Of a stretch of 64,000 bases of DNA, positions 1 to 13,985 are shown piece after piece (the stretch's first letter is position 1; each line of letters opens with the position of its first letter). This DNA is from Cristatella mucedo (lineage: Eukaryota; Bryozoa; Phylactolaemata; Cristatellidae). The notes beneath the pieces are model-generated. The model was not told the origin of the DNA and ran no database searches. It worked only from the letters and a program-made list of their open reading frames with translations. The DNA lies in assembly GCA_009760855.2 (NCBI GenBank), contig WPIO01000002.1:7870001-7934000 (forward strand), given 5' to 3'. A program made the position numbers and the translations under genes.

Positions 1-3000
1 AATGAGGAGGGGGTTCACCAGATTCTCTCGATATAAACTGCTAACTTGGCTGCACCTTGCTAGACGCAAAAGACTAATGCTAACTGATGCCTGATTGGAG
101 GTGGTTTAGACACTAAAGCAAAGCCTCTTCGAAATTGCTAGAGTGCCACACAGCAACATTACTTCCCACAAGTGAGACACTAAAAATCTAACAGAAAGAT
201 ATAACACTGCTGGCCGTGCTATGCCATGGTGACATGGGCTTTTTGGTTGCTAAGATTGCTCATCCATTACAAAAAGATCGCCCCTCAGCAAAAAGAACCG
301 GTCTTATAGCTTCGTAATACTCCAGTCAAATCATGGATATGAAACACATCTTATAATCAACCTCTCAACAGCATGCCAAGACTTTTCTATATAATGCTGC
401 CACGTCTTACCACGGCCTAGATCTCATAAGCTAGCCTAAAAGAGTTAGGTCTCTCAGCCAGTCTTGCAGGCTTGCACGAACCATGTCAAGCAAGCATGCC
501 TGTGGACGAGTTCTATAGCACATCAGATGAACAGGCAAGAATCTAACTCACTGTGTTCACATGGCCAATGAGAACAGCTGTTGGACTCCCAAGGATCTAA
601 GAGACCTAGCTGGCTTGTAGTCCTCAACTAAGCCAGCTAAGTAGGAGGTAGCCTCCATAATAAGTCGACCGGCACCAGTAGCACCATTGGTATCACTACC
701 ATTCTTTCATTTGACGACAGGCATCGAGATCATAATGATGTTTTTTATGCTATAAACTCCTACCACTTGCCGATCCAACCACCTCACTCAGCACGTCTTC
801 AAGCCTTTCCTAGTTCAGAGGCTTCAGGGCTTACAATGTGCTGTAGGAGATGAGAACAGTAACTGCCACATCTGCAGCTCTTCCGTGAGTGTGGAAACTC
901 TGAATCAAGAACCCAAGCACTGGCAGCCGAATCGGCAAAGCCGTACAAACTGCAAAAAACTCACGTTGGCCAGATTCTCTGTGGCTCAGAGGAAGCTGCA
1001 AATCCACATTACCACAAATCACATGATTGCTGTCAGCTGAGCAAAACTGATTGCCTCTAGTTACTTATCACTAAGCTCCAAATAAATAAGTGAGGCCGAC
1101 CACGAGGGATGACCAGTGCAAGCAACTACACAACCTAGTCGGTCAAAACGCCAGTCAAATACTTAAGTGTCCTGCCGTGTACGACTGGTCCTGGTGTGGT
1201 AGTCACCGGCAGCAGCCCCTTGGCCCAAGCTGGTTTGCCTCTGCACCATTGGTCAAGCTTGATAACTTATAGCCTGCAGCTACTGTAACTCGGCCTGACC
1301 ACAGAAATGAGCCATTTTTGGTGTGCCTAGTTCGGCTGCATGGCTTCATGTTGCCCCAGAGCTGAGCTATGCAAACGATAGGCAGCTTTGCCAATCGTGG
1401 CACCACGGCCCTTTCCCTCCAGACAAGGCACTGTAAAAAGACGAAAAAAGCATCCTTTATTTGGTTCGCAATCGCACTGGCTTTACATCCGGATGAGTCG
1501 ATCCGGAAGGCTCTTAATTAACCAGCCTCCGAATGTGCTTGACAGTGTGCAAGTACTTAATCATGGGCATATCACATAAAAGGATACTTAAAAACCGACC
1601 TACCGAGAGAAGACTGCACATAACAGGGGGTCACTACAGAGCCTGCATCATCAGCAGCAGTACGGCCTGGGTCATCATCGGCATTAAAGCCAGAAATTTA
1701 TCAGGGAAGGTTAATCTCAGCTTTGCTACCGGTGAATGCTGCTCGGCTTAAGGGAAGGGGGCAGCAGCCAGCCCCCCCCCCCATCAACAGCCCTCTTGGT
1801 GCTAGGTCGCTGGCCATGCTATGACAACCTTTCCACGATGAGGCTGCCTTTGGACACTGGTACTTCCAGGCTGCTTCCACAGCTGGGCCTCAACAGCAGC
1901 ACCAGCGTCAAGCGCTAGCGACGACGGTGTGTCGGCTGGTTGAGGCCTGCTGCAAGACACCATTGACCACATTGACACCAATGCTGCAAGACCACATTGA
2001 CACCAATATCTCTAGGTTTACCAGTAATTACCACCATAGCTGGCTCTAATACTGACACACAGGGCGGTGGCGCTGAGAACACGGCAGGTGCCCTCGGTGG
2101 TACAGCAGCATGCCTGAGAGCAGCATCCTCTCATCTGTCACTGCAATCAAGGCTCGACTGCAGCGGCGGCCATTCGGCCTTAGCCCTCTCACTTGCAAAC
2201 CATAGCAGGCATCTCCCCCTCCCGCCACGCAGCAGGCAAAAGTATAGAAAACACAGGTAGCACAGCATAACCGAAGGCTGCGAACAAGCAAGCACGGGTT
2301 GGCGAATGGCTGCAAGCATAGGCTGGCTGCATGCCCCCAGGTGGATGGCTGGCTGGGTCTGGCAGCCTGCCACAGCCTAGGCTATTGCCAGGCAGGCTGC
2401 CCCCATCCAATACATAGGGTGATTGCAAAAAACGACACAGCGGTGTGGGCTTGAATGTGCACTTACAGGTATGACTGCACTTTCAAATACGCACTAGTTC
2501 AGCATGGTTATGGACATGCCATGCACTACAATTCTCATCTCCCATCAGATCTCATTCAAATAGTTCTCTAACTGCTGAGGCTCAGTCTCCAGTATTTACA
2601 TTCTGTCTGACCTTGATATGCTTTTTATTCTTTGTTTCGTACTAATGAAGAGACGTTTTCCTAGAAGAAAAACTCAATTCCTGGTCTGTCAGACAATGCA
2701 GTTAATGATTTTTGTTACTATCCCCCCTCAGCTTAACAGATCTTTCATCACTTTAGCTCATCATCAAGCCCGCGGTAGGTCAAGGCTGGGGGCATGCACA
2801 GTCCACGGCCAGGACATGCACAAAATGAAACATCTTGAAAATTCTACTGAACTGCTGAAGAAGAGCAGCCTGTGTGGCCACCCCTTGCAATGCGATCCTC
2901 TAGAGGAGACAATCCCTGGCATGTCCAACTAGTTTTCGTGCATAATGGAGAAACAATTATACAAAATTCTCTTCCACAAACCATGACTGCAGTAAAAGCC

Positions 3001-3930
3001 ATAAGTTGCCTCAAATGCTGCTAAAGAACAGGAATTTATCGTGCTTTTGACTATTTGCAAGCAAACCTAATTAAAGAAATTCACCGCTTGCCTCGAATAT
3101 TAGTTTGCACAACGAATTATATGCCATGGCATCAGCTTGACAGAATGTACAGGCCCATTCTCAGATGGCCGGTTTGGTTTATGCTGAGTATATGTATCCA
3201 TTAAATTTATTCTTAGAAAAGCCAAAAGAACAGTGAGCGTACTTTAGGTGTTAGTATGCATGCATGCCTGTAAGCACATACACCAATAACTCCACAAAGC
3301 CATGAGGAATAATGACGTACCAGAGACTTGTCTACTACAGTCGTGCACTAGAAATCCACTCGAGGCTTGAGTAAAGGCTTGTTAGTCGATAGCCTTCATA
3401 TAACACAGCAAAGAAATAGTGAGAAGCAAAGCGCAGCTAAGTCTAGAAGACTTTAGGCAGGAAAGCCGGTGTCGAACAACTATATTACTGGTGGACAAGA
3501 ACTTTTTGGAAATTCGTTCTGTGGTCTAGAACCGGAAGCATATGGCAGCACCGGCAATCTCCTGAGCAATAAATGGACTGCAATAAATGAACAGCCAATT
3601 TATTGCAGGTGAGCAGCCGGCTGAGGGCAGACAGGAGAAGGACCACCGAGTTTCAGCAGCTCAGACAGGCAGCCATGTGCCAAGTAGTGGCCAGTCGAGC
3701 AGGTCAGTCTGGGTCAGAGAATTCTAGTGTGCCCCCCCCCACCGGCAGGAGGCACAATGCTCGTGTTTCATCGTAGATCTACTCAGCCAGGCGACTTTCA
3801 GTGAAAAAGCTATCAGGTGGAGAGGGAATGTGAATAACAGACGACATACCAGTCCCACGGCTCAGTTGGCAGCTGGGTTTGATGGAGGGCGGCTGAAATG
3901 CATGGCGTAAATGCCAAGATGAAATGTAAG
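1..3930. other. No recognisable gene or repeat
   Basis: I see nothing I can support here. Open frames on both strands are short and have no coding character. There are short C runs near 1772-1782 and 3733-3742. The sequence reads as ordinary intergenic or intronic DNA. Confidence 0.5.
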
Positions 3931-4083
3931 TACAATTCATTTGTATAGCGCCCTAAGAGAACATACTCTCTATTCAGGTGCTTCACATATGCCACACGCG
4001 GCTCGAGCCCATGACTTCGGCCAAATTATACATTTAATTTGACTTCGGTCGGAGCAAACACCTAACCACTAGGCCAAACCAGC
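3931..4083 (-). mobile_element. SINE-B, tRNA-derived SINE
   Basis: Read on the minus strand, the element starts with a tRNA-like A box (TGGTTTGGCCTAGTGGTTAG), then a B-box-like GGGCTCGAGCC, then the tail CTGAATAGAGAGTATG..., the motif GGGCGCTATACAAATG and an AT-rich end. The same order of blocks recurs at 20.5, 21.8 and 42.9 kb. This copy has a short internal duplication around GACTTCGG. A and B boxes are the internal RNA polymerase III promoter of tRNA-derived SINEs. Confidence 0.75.
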
Positions 4084-5775
<1,692 letters not shown>

Positions 5776-5780
5776 AAGCC

Positions 5781-6653
5781 TCACTTGTGGCAGTAATAAG
5801 CCAAAGGCCGAAGAAGTTGGACAGGACAGGGCCGAATCGGCTGGATCCCACAGGAACCAGCATCAAAAGCCAATATTCCAGATTGTACAGAGACAGTTCG
5901 GGTAGCGATCGTCCATCTGCCTGGCCCAGTGCCACAGAACTGAGTCACATACTCATTTATGTAAGGAACTGGACACTGAAAGGTACAGTGGTGACTCAAG
6001 GGGTGGCTGTACAGCAAGCTGCAGAGCACAAAGGGGTGGCACTTCATCAAGCAGAAGCATGATTTGCCAGAACAAACAAGACTCAACACAAGCACAGCCA
6101 GAGGCAGACATGGAGACATAGAGAGACAGAGACAGACCTGCCCACACTGACATGGTGATGTATGGCTACAATCCCGACCCTGCCCAGTAGGATGGAGCAG
6201 TGCTGTGGCATAAAAATATTCGGTAAACAAAGCTGCAGGACAGAGACGATTGTGGGAGAAGCTGATGAGTGGTGGCATAATGAACTCACTGGGCATCAGG
6301 GTCGTACAATAAGCAGTCTGCTTTGCCGGGCTGGGGAAGAAGAAGCTGTGTGTTGCCACATCCCTGTGTTGCCGCACCCCACGACCTATGGACCATGATA
6401 TTAGGAGAGCCGGTCTTGGGCTCTTCTGTGAGCCATCACTAGCGTCAAAACTGAAGCAAGTGAAAAACCACGTGGCCGGTCCCAACTTGACAGAAGCTGC
6501 TGGGAGACGTAAATGCAACAAGAAAGACGTGCAGCATCCACTGGAAGGCCAATTAGGCAAACTACACAGGCTTCTGTATGCAGGGGTGTGGCCGAGGCTA
6601 CGAATCAAGTTCGTGGGAAGTAGGCAACAGGCACCGGCAGGCCGCAACGGCAT
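5781..6653 (-). CDS. Unidentified 290-residue open frame, doubtful
   Basis: This is the longest open frame outside simple repeats. It starts at an ATG (6651-6653 on the minus strand) and stops just before the (TC)n tract. The predicted product is rich in Cys, Ser, Leu and Pro, with no domain, signal peptide or repeat that I recognise. Two shorter open frames run on the opposite strand through the same DNA, at 6162-6398 and 6388-6657. The absence of stops over 870 bp is unusual at this base composition, but composition alone can produce it. It could be a lineage-specific exon, a non-coding transcript or chance. I see no splice signals or poly(A) signal that decide the matter. Confidence 0.2.
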   Translation of the reverse strand: MPLRPAGACCLLPTNLIRSLGHTPAYRSLCSLPNWPSSGCCTSFLLHLRLPAASVKLGPATWFFTCFSFDASDGSQKSPRPALLISWSIGRGVRQHRDVATHSFFFPSPAKQTAYCTTLMPSEFIMPPLISFSHNRLCPAALFTEYFYATALLHPTGQGRDCSHTSPCQCGQVCLCLSMSPCLPLAVLVLSLVCSGKSCFCLMKCHPFVLCSLLYSHPLSHHCTFQCPVPYINEYVTQFCGTGPGRWTIATRTVSVQSGILAFDAGSCGIQPIRPCPVQLLRPLAYYCHK

Positions 6654-6718
6654 CTAAGAAGGCTCGTGCGAGAGCACTGTAACCACTAGTAAGTGCCGAC
6701 GAAGTGAGCGATGTTAGA

Positions 6719-6848
6719 ACTCTCTCCCTCTCTCTCCTTCCCTCTCTCTCTCCTTCCCTCTCTCTCTCTCCTTCCTTGTCTCTCCTTCCCTCTCTTATCC
6801 TTCCCTCTCTCTCCTCTGTCTTTCCTCTCCCTCACTCTCTCTCTCTCC

Positions 6849-6933
<85 letters not shown>
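6719..6933. repeat. Imperfect (TC)n tract with C run
   Basis: A pyrimidine-only tract. The first half is TCTCTCCTTCCC-like units, interrupted by a run of about 13 C near 6847-6859, followed by about 75 bp of pure TC. Confidence 0.95.
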
Positions 6934-6935
<2 letters not shown>

Positions 6936-6984
6936 GCCATCTGCCCCTTTGATTAGGCCTACCCGATGCCCTGCCGCGAAAATT

Positions 6985-9530
6985 TCACTGCTGCACTGGC
7001 TTAATGAGCGGCTGGAATTGTTTACAGCTGACCCCGGGCGCTGAGCCACGAATACACGTCGCCTCAGCGCCAGCTACAGCAGCCGGTCGTCGGCCAGCCC
7101 AGTCCATGATGGCTAGATCGGTCGCCGGACGTCGGAGCCGTAGCTGCAGCCGAGAGACCGGAGAGTCGCGGACTGAGCGAGCGAGACGCCGCGGACTGAG
7201 CCTGCTCACCATCGGTGGCGCCCACTCGCTGCTAGTCACACCCTGCTCCCAGCAGACCCAACTCCCTTCGCCGGCGTGAGCACCGGGCAGTCGGCGGCAC
7301 GGCAAAGAGCTCGCGAGACGCACCCCGCGAGATGCAACGCCTCGCGCGCGGTGAAAGCACGGCCGCACTCGGGGACAGGACGGCCAGGGCGCGGGCTGGC
7401 TCGGACGAGGCCAGTCGCAGAAGTTAGACGCAAGAAGGCCGGTCTCGCGACGCCGGTCGCTCGCTCGCCCGCCCGCCAGTAAGCGCCCGCGCGAGCGCTA
7501 TCTGAAGTCCGTCGTTCGCGACACGACGCCGGCGGAGAAACCGCCTTGCCCCTCTCCAACGAACGCCGGCGCTCGACGGCGCCCGAGCAAGCAGAGAGCG
7601 CGCGGGGGTGGGGGTGCAAGCGCAGAGCAACGGGCCGCGGGCGCCGGGCGGACACAATGAGTACTTAAAAGGCTAGCCAGCAGCCAGCGGGCGAACGGAC
7701 ACGGACCAGACGGACCGCCGCTTCGCCGCGCTGCGTCGGGTAAGCCGACGCTCACAGGGCGCTAACGAATGCCGCCTGCCGTTTTCGCAATGGCGCCACG
7801 ACGCGGCGCGACGCGCCACAGAAGAGGCGCCGAGGCGAAGAATGGCGTCGGCGGTGCTCCATCCCCGAGCACACCGGCGGCTGCCGCTGCCGGCACGGAC
7901 GCCCGCCCGCCGCGCGCTCACTCTTGTCATTACCTGAGCTGTTACGGGTCGCACTCTCGACAGCATCACTCGCGCGTTACGCTTCGCTAATAAAGATGGT
8001 ATAGCTCGAACTCCGGGTCCAATCTTGGCGGGCCAGCGCGGAGAACGCCGCCACCGCACGCCGGAGGCCGCAGTCACGGCTAACGAGGTGACACTGGGTA
8101 ACGGCGTCGGGAACGAGGCTGGCAGGGGGAGGGCGGTCGCGGCGGTCGGCTGCGGCGGCTGCGGTTCCGACGTGCCCGACTAGGGTTCTTACGGCTTGTA
8201 AGCGCAGATCTGCGGTCTCACCTATACCCACCCGGCTCTCATATATTTTCAATGCGATCGTGAGCGATTGAAATAAAGAGCGGATCTCTAAGCTAAAGTT
8301 TAGCAACGCGGCCGGTTTTGGGGCAGTTGGCAGGCCGAACCCGACGAGCGCCGTCGCTGGCGCCATTGTGGCAATATTGATTGTCTCATTCACCGCGTGA
8401 AAAAACGGCAGTTTACATTCGGACACCTATTGTGGTCAGGCGCCCCGCGGTGAAAAGATTTGCCCTCGCATTACGAAGCGACTCCTGAACTTGCGTGGAG
8501 AGACGATACGCAGGTGGCCAGTCTAGCGGCAGGCGCTCCCTGGGATGCCCGCCGCTCTTCGCTCGCGCGCTGGGCCGCTCGTCCGAGGCTCGGCTTCTCC
8601 CTCGGCGTCCCTCCGTCCGCGTGCTCGAACTGCGCCGGCGCGAGTGCGACGACGAGAGATCAACGACGGTCGACACGTTCCATCGGATGTCACACCCCCC
8701 CCCCTCTCCAGCGAGTCCGCCGCTGGGACGGCTGGAAGAAAGAGAAGCGACGGACGAGCAGCGGAGGAGCCAGCCAGAGAGGGGGAATTTGCCCCACACC
8801 CCCCCCCCCGCCCGCCCGCCCGCCCCCTGACTAAAGCGGGAGAGCGATTTGGGCCGACCCATTTCCTACGACAAAATTACGTCTTAATTACGTCTCCATT
8901 CGACTAGCAACCGCCGAGTTCGAGTCGAATAAACACTGCGATTTACACTATATAAGTTTTCCGTAATCGCCGGCCCAGCCCGACCTGCATACAAGTTTTT
9001 CGCGTCTTTCCCGCCACGTAAAAATTCTGCAGGTCTCCCCCTCCCCACCACCCAAGATGAGAATCCTATTCTTCCGCCTCCGCGGACGGGAGCGAGGCTC
9101 CGAGAGGTCGAGAAGGGGAGAAGACGTAGCAACATACGATGCGGCGGCGGCTATGGAAAGCGACTCTGATGCGACGGCTGCTCGGCGGCGGCGCCGGACA
9201 GCAGCCCCGATGGGAAGACGCGCGCATGGCGACGGCTGGCCGGAGGACATTGAAACGGCCGGGCAGGCAACGTCATCCACTCGGAACCAGACAACGCGGG
9301 ACGACGCGTCGACGGTGCACTACCGTGCGACGTCGGGTACTTACAAGCGGCGATTGGCCGTCCGGACGGTCAGACGGACGCTCTGCACGCCGACCGCCCA
9401 ATCTGCTGCCGTAAAGCGGTTCGAGCCTGGGATCCCAGCTCTCGTTGAGTACGGCGGACTTGGCCGCGCTCGCGCACGAGCGCCCGCTCGCTCGGCCGGA
9501 CTTTCGCGGTTCGCTACCTGACGTCGTACG
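6985..9530. promoter_or_regulatory. CpG-rich block, possible promoter and first-exon region
   Basis: CpG dinucleotides and GC content rise sharply compared with the flanks, most clearly at 7,040-7,960, 8,500-8,830 and 9,050-9,520. Two C-rich runs lie at about 8697-8704 and 8800-8826. Open frames occur on both strands, as expected in GC-rich DNA with few stops. One has an ATG in fair context at 9153 and begins MESDSDATAA, but no donor site or domain supports it. The block may be an unmethylated promoter region. No TATA box or start site can be fixed from sequence alone. Confidence 0.35.
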
Positions 9531-9592
9531 GCATACGGGAATTCCGCAGGCCCGCTGAAGGATGGTAGCTAGGCTTAAAAGTTATGTAGCCA

Positions 9593-9703
9593 TGTAAATT
9601 AAAATTAAAAAAAATTAAAAAAAAGTTTAAAGTTTAAAAAAAAGTTTAAAGAAGTTTAAATAAATAAATTTATAATAAATAAAAGTTTAAAGCTTAAAAA
9701 GTT
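9593..9703. repeat. A/T-rich low-complexity stretch
   Basis: Repeats of AAAATTAAAA and AAGTTTAAA, followed by TAAATAAATAAA-like sequence. It lies immediately after the CpG-rich block. It could be the remains of an A-rich retroposon tail. Confidence 0.7.
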
Positions 9704-10029
9704 ACGTATAGCTATTTTGTATTGCGTCCTGAGAATACCAAAGCTCTTGCCGGGCTCTTTACAACTCGCTCCGCTGGCGATGCAACGACAACAACGACTT
9801 AACGGGGAAAGCAAGGCGCAATGCCTAGACGAGCGCGAAAAAACACGCACTTTGGAGCCGCTGGTGTGAAGGCCCCCTGATCAATAACACTCGCCGAATT
9901 GTGCACAGGTCGGCGTGCAAGGCACGAGGCAACAAAAGAAAAGTTCACCGGGGCACCGCGAAAGCTGAGCGGAATAGACTAATAAATGGCGCCTTTAGCT
10001 GAAACTTAAATGCTGAAAAGTCAAATGTA
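9704..10029. other. No recognisable feature
   Basis: Nothing supportable was seen between the A/T-rich stretch and the old LINE relic. Confidence 0.4.
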
Positions 10030-10445
10030 GGTGGTGACCGGAGTCGGAAGTGAGCTCTCACCTATCGGTGCGAACGAACTGAAGGCCCGACCGCCAAAAA
10101 AGATCGATTTAATAAGAGAAATGTTGAGACTACTTGAAGTATGGGAGCTGGTGGCGAGAGCGGTGCGTCGGATGAGCAAGGAGGTCGAATGCTGGTGCAG
10201 GAGAGTGAAGCGACCTGGCCTATAGGCGAAAGACAGTACGTTGAAACGTATTCAATACTTAATAAAGAGGCATTGAAGCTTAGACCGGCGCGGTTTGGCG
10301 CAGTAGCTACTCCTACAACGACGGAGCGACCGGTGAGCTGCTGAGTTTTACACCAGTTGCGGACGGTTAAGAGCGCAGACTGAGAGTCCTGAGTGATGGG
10401 AAATTGTAACAATCTAGATGCCATGTCACAAACGCTTGAACCAGT
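10030..10445 (-). mobile_element. LINE-A relic, heavily decayed
   Basis: Short blocks line up in order with the antisense of LINE-A copies at 30.2 and 52.6 kb. Examples are GTCGGAAGTGAGCTCTCACC (compare GTCGGGAGAGAGTTCCAGGC), GTTTTACACCAGTTGC (compare GTTTTGCACCAGCTGC) and ATGTCACAAACGC (compare ATGTCACGAATGC). The reading frame is destroyed. It represents the C-terminal part of the reverse transcriptase protein and is one of the oldest copies in the window. Confidence 0.6.
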
Positions 10446-11973
10446 TGATCAGTCGTACTCTTTTATAAACGGGCCCTGATTTTGAACCGCGCCTCTCAGC
10501 CTCAGCCTCTCAGTAGGCCAACTTGTCAAAGTAGGTCATGCGCCCATCCACTGACTAGTCGTTGCGGAGCAGCACGCCCACATCGCGATTAGACGTCGTG
10601 GGAGGAATTCTGGATTAATCAATCTTGAGGGCGACACTGAGCTAGCCCATAACTACCAAGTTGGTTGTGAGTTATCGCCAAATGTTGCGAACGAGCTGTA
10701 GCCGTTCCTGCACCAAAGTCCTTTGTCGCAAGCACTGCTAGTATAACAGGTGCTAGTCCTTTCCAATGAATGACAAATACTTGCAGAGCTGGCGTCTTTA
10801 AGTCAGGCTAACGAGTCTTAGTTGTTGCACCGCTACACGCACGTATGCCGACGGTAGCAGAACGCAGCAGCAGCAGCAGCTATCTTGAGCGTCAATGCTT
10901 TAATGTAGCGAGTCCACGTTCATTAACGCAGAGCAGTCTGTTCTTCGCCAACGATGCAGCTCGCTTCCGCCCTTGTCCATAGCTGCCAGCACCCGTGTAT
11001 AATAAACTAGAGTGAGGAAGCGCGGTCCATTAAAAGGCGCTGCGTAGGTGGGGTCTGCCCAGCTGCATGCAAGCTCTGCCGCGAGCGCAGCGAACCAGCT
11101 ATTCCCTTACTTCCGTTTCGACGGCTGCCGTTTGCCTTTTAAGCCAGCTCCTAGCGGCCTTTATTTAGATCAAAGGAAGAGTACTCGTTAGCATTCAGGT
11201 GGAAGCCGAGGCCTCGTTTCTGTTCGGCGTAAAATTCCGATCAAACTCCTGCATTCAAGAGCAAATCTGGCGGCCATGTCGAGGACGTGGAATAGAGCGC
11301 CCGTGACTTCCGCGGTTCGCTCTCGCAGCACCGACGCCGGCCGTGCTTCCTGAAACAATGCAGACTGGCACCAGTCTGCCCTAGATTATACTTTTCTTTA
11401 CGGCGGAGTTTAATCCGTGAGTCGTGCGTCACTTGAAGTCACTGGGAGCCGCGAAAGCGTTTTGTCACGTCTGCGATGAATATGACGACGAGACGGCTCG
11501 GTTGAGGGCTAATGCTTGACGGCGACGAACGTTGCGAACTCTTGCTCGTGGCAGCTATTGAGTGGCTCCGTAAGTGTGAGCTCGCGCTTTTTGTATTGCG
11601 CTATCGGTTGAATAACGTGTATCGACTGAAAGTCGGACATTGTCAGTCTCGCGTATCGCCGTGCATCGACTGCTATTTATTAAGCGACACTCGCACGGAA
11701 GGAGTGCCTAAGGGGCACCGCCCTGCCCCCTCGTCCTGGAAACCGGCGGATCCTGCCGATGGGGCGTCTTTCGTTCACAATTCGCCGCGTAAGTCTGCTG
11801 CGGGTGTGGGCGTGTCGTCGCCGATACGCGGTTCCGCCCCCAGCCGCGTAAGTCTGCTGCGGGCGCCGTATTCGTAGCAGGCTGTTCACTATCGCCAGCG
11901 CACGTTTGTATTTACGCTAAATAAGCACGTCTTTAATTATCTTTTCCATTTACAGTCTGTTTCCAATACCTAA
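10446..11973. other. No recognisable gene
   Basis: An open frame at 11512-11877 (121 codons, plus) has no recognisable domain. A short CAG run lies at 10867-10880. A pair of identical 21-bp sequences is listed separately. Confidence 0.4.
11784..11863 (+). repeat. 21-bp direct repeat containing a splice-donor-like core
   Basis: The sequence CCGCGTAAGTCTGCTGCGGG with one extra 5' G occurs at 11784-11804 and again at 11843-11863, 59 bp apart and identical. Each copy contains GTAAGT, the optimal 5' splice-site core. The sequences between the two copies are not obviously related. Confidence 0.8.
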
Positions 11974-12026
11974 ATACTAAGCCCTAAGCCCTTAGGCCTA
12001 AACTCTAAACCCGAAAACCCCATTTA
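11974..12026. repeat. Degenerate telomere-like stretch
   Basis: Runs such as CTAAGCCCTAAGCCCTTAGGCCTAAAC and TCTAAACCCGAAAACCCC resemble degenerate CCCTAA/CCCTAAA repeats. No perfect tandem array is present, so this may be coincidence. Confidence 0.25.
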
Positions 12027-12425
12027 TTAGCAGGCGGATCGCCGCCGCCCGCCCACTCCCTGCGGACGTGGTTGGGAGCGGACGCACGCTCTGACAACTT
12101 ACTGCGCGACTGGCTCGTCTCGCTCGTGCAGAGCGCAGGCGGGGCGAGCTAGCGCTTGCGTGCAAACTCGCGCGTCTCCGCCGGCGGCGGCGACGCGCGG
12201 CGCTCGCCACGCCACCGCTCGGAGGGCCGGGCCGAACATTTCCCCAGCCGCGAAGAGTCGCTCGGCGCTACGCGGCGGTGCCACGCCCTCCCCCTACCTG
12301 CCTACCTGGCGAGATAATCTTTTCCGCGTGCAGTTCCGCCTGCCAGTGCAAGAGCGGAGAGCACCGAGTTCGTCGGCGACGGGCGGCTCGGCGTATCCCG
12401 AGGGTCCGCGGACTCTCAGAGAATA
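12027..12425. promoter_or_regulatory. CpG-rich block
   Basis: GC- and CpG-dense DNA with overlapping open frames on both strands and no recognisable domain. A second, weaker CpG-rich stretch lies at 12,900-13,060. It may be a promoter-associated island. Confidence 0.3.
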
Positions 12426-13493
12426 GCGAGTGCTGACGCGAACGGCTAAATGCTATCAGGATCATTCGAGGTTCGACCACGAAAGAGTAGCCCGCCTCCG
12501 ACCACAGGGCGACAGGATGAACGAGCCTGAGGATTGAGTTTCCCAAGCTTTACGGCTAGCCCTCGTGTTCGCAACAGATGCTGGATGTGTGGTGCTTAAG
12601 TGCTGCGTCTGCGAACTTATGGGCACTTGGTCGCAGCGCGTTTGCCGATACTACTTGATTAAATGGTTAGTGGTAACTTTTGCAATTTGAACGAGCACGA
12701 GCTTTTTTGGTGTTAGTTGGTCAAACAACTGCTCAACAATGTCCAGAAAACGGCAATATTCGCGGCTTATTCGCGTGAAAAATCGGGTTCACTACTCGTG
12801 TTCTGTGAGGCGAGCTACTTTTTCTCGGCCCACTACGTAATTTCAGAACGCGCTATTTATTGAGCAATCAGAATTTTTTTGGACACGGTCGCCCACCTCG
12901 CAGCCAAAATAAATAATTCCGTCTGACCGCGGAGCCTCGGCGGCTCCGTCATATCCGTCGCGCGTCGCGCATCCGGCGGCGACCGACTGTCGGAAACAAG
13001 ATCTACCTCGGTGCTAGCGGCGACACGGGCTCGCATGGCCATCGGGCTCACCGGCCCAAAAACTGTCATGGACGCATAGCCCAGCAAAAGTCGCTCAGGC
13101 TTTCGACGCGCTCTAGGAAACTCACCCGCTCCATACCGACGAAGTCTTTTTGGGTTTGTGGAGTTGCAAGCAGGCGGAGCTACATTCCATTACTTGCACA
13201 CCCTGCTGGCTGTCACCACTGGCGGAAAAGTTTGAAAACCGTTACCTATGCTGCTAGAGCTACCGGTGCAATACTTGCAAAATGGGCGGTGCCAAGGCAA
13301 GATGCCATGCTCACGTCTTCAAGTAAGTCCAGCGCGGCCTGCGACGATTTCTCAGCGAAAGAGCTACTTGCATGCTTCCGGCCCCCCTCGGGCACTGCCG
13401 TGGTACTCCCATGTTCGCATTGCACTCGGGCGCCCTAAAAATGTAGCTCCAGCAGTTGGCGGCGGTCGACCGCCCCATATCGAACTCGATTTC
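12426..13493. other. No recognisable gene
   Basis: A donor-like CAAGTAAGT at 13322-13330 follows an open stretch from about 13235, but the exon case is weak. Nothing else stands out. Confidence 0.4.
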
Positions 13494-13817
13494 TTACTCT
13501 CTCTCTCTCTCTCTCTCTTCCTCTCTGTCTGTCTGTCTCTCTGTCTCTGTCTGTCTCTGTCTCTCTTTCTGTCTCTCTCTGTCTCTCTGTCTCTCTGTCT
13601 CTCTGTCTCTGTCTCTGTTTCTGTCTCTGTCTCTGTTTCTGTCTCTGTCTCTGTTTCTGTCTCTGTCTCTGTTTCTGTCTCTGTCTCTCTGCCTCTCTCT
13701 CTCTCTCTCTGTCTCCGTCTCTCTGTCTCTCCGTCTCTCTGTCTCCCCCTCTCTCTGTCTCTCTCTGTTTCTCCCCCTCTCTCTCCCTCACTCTCTCTCT
13801 CCCCTCTCTCTCTCCCT

Positions 13818-13882
<65 letters not shown>

Positions 13883-13985
13883 TTTCACTCCCTCCCCCTC
13901 TCGCTTCCTCCTTCTCTCTCTCCCCCTCTCCCTCCCTCTCTTTCACCCCTCCCCCTCTCTCCACCTTTCTCTCTCTATCTCTCCT
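13494..13985. repeat. Compound TC/TCTG tract with an 18-bp higher-order unit
   Basis: About 490 bp that is almost purely pyrimidine apart from G. It begins with TC, then TCTG units. At about 13605-13685 an 18-bp unit, CTCTGTCTCTGTTTCTGT, is repeated in tandem roughly four times. It then returns to TC with C-rich interruptions. Confidence 0.95.

Noticed and set aside
9057-9521. 154-codon Arg/Ala-rich frame in the CpG block
   Set aside because: It has an antisense open frame of similar quality and no domain or donor site. GC-rich DNA lacks stops, so length is not evidence here.
11974-12026. Interstitial telomere array
   Set aside because: Only degenerate CCCTAA-like words are present, with no tandem perfect units. 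It is kept as a low-confidence repeat only.
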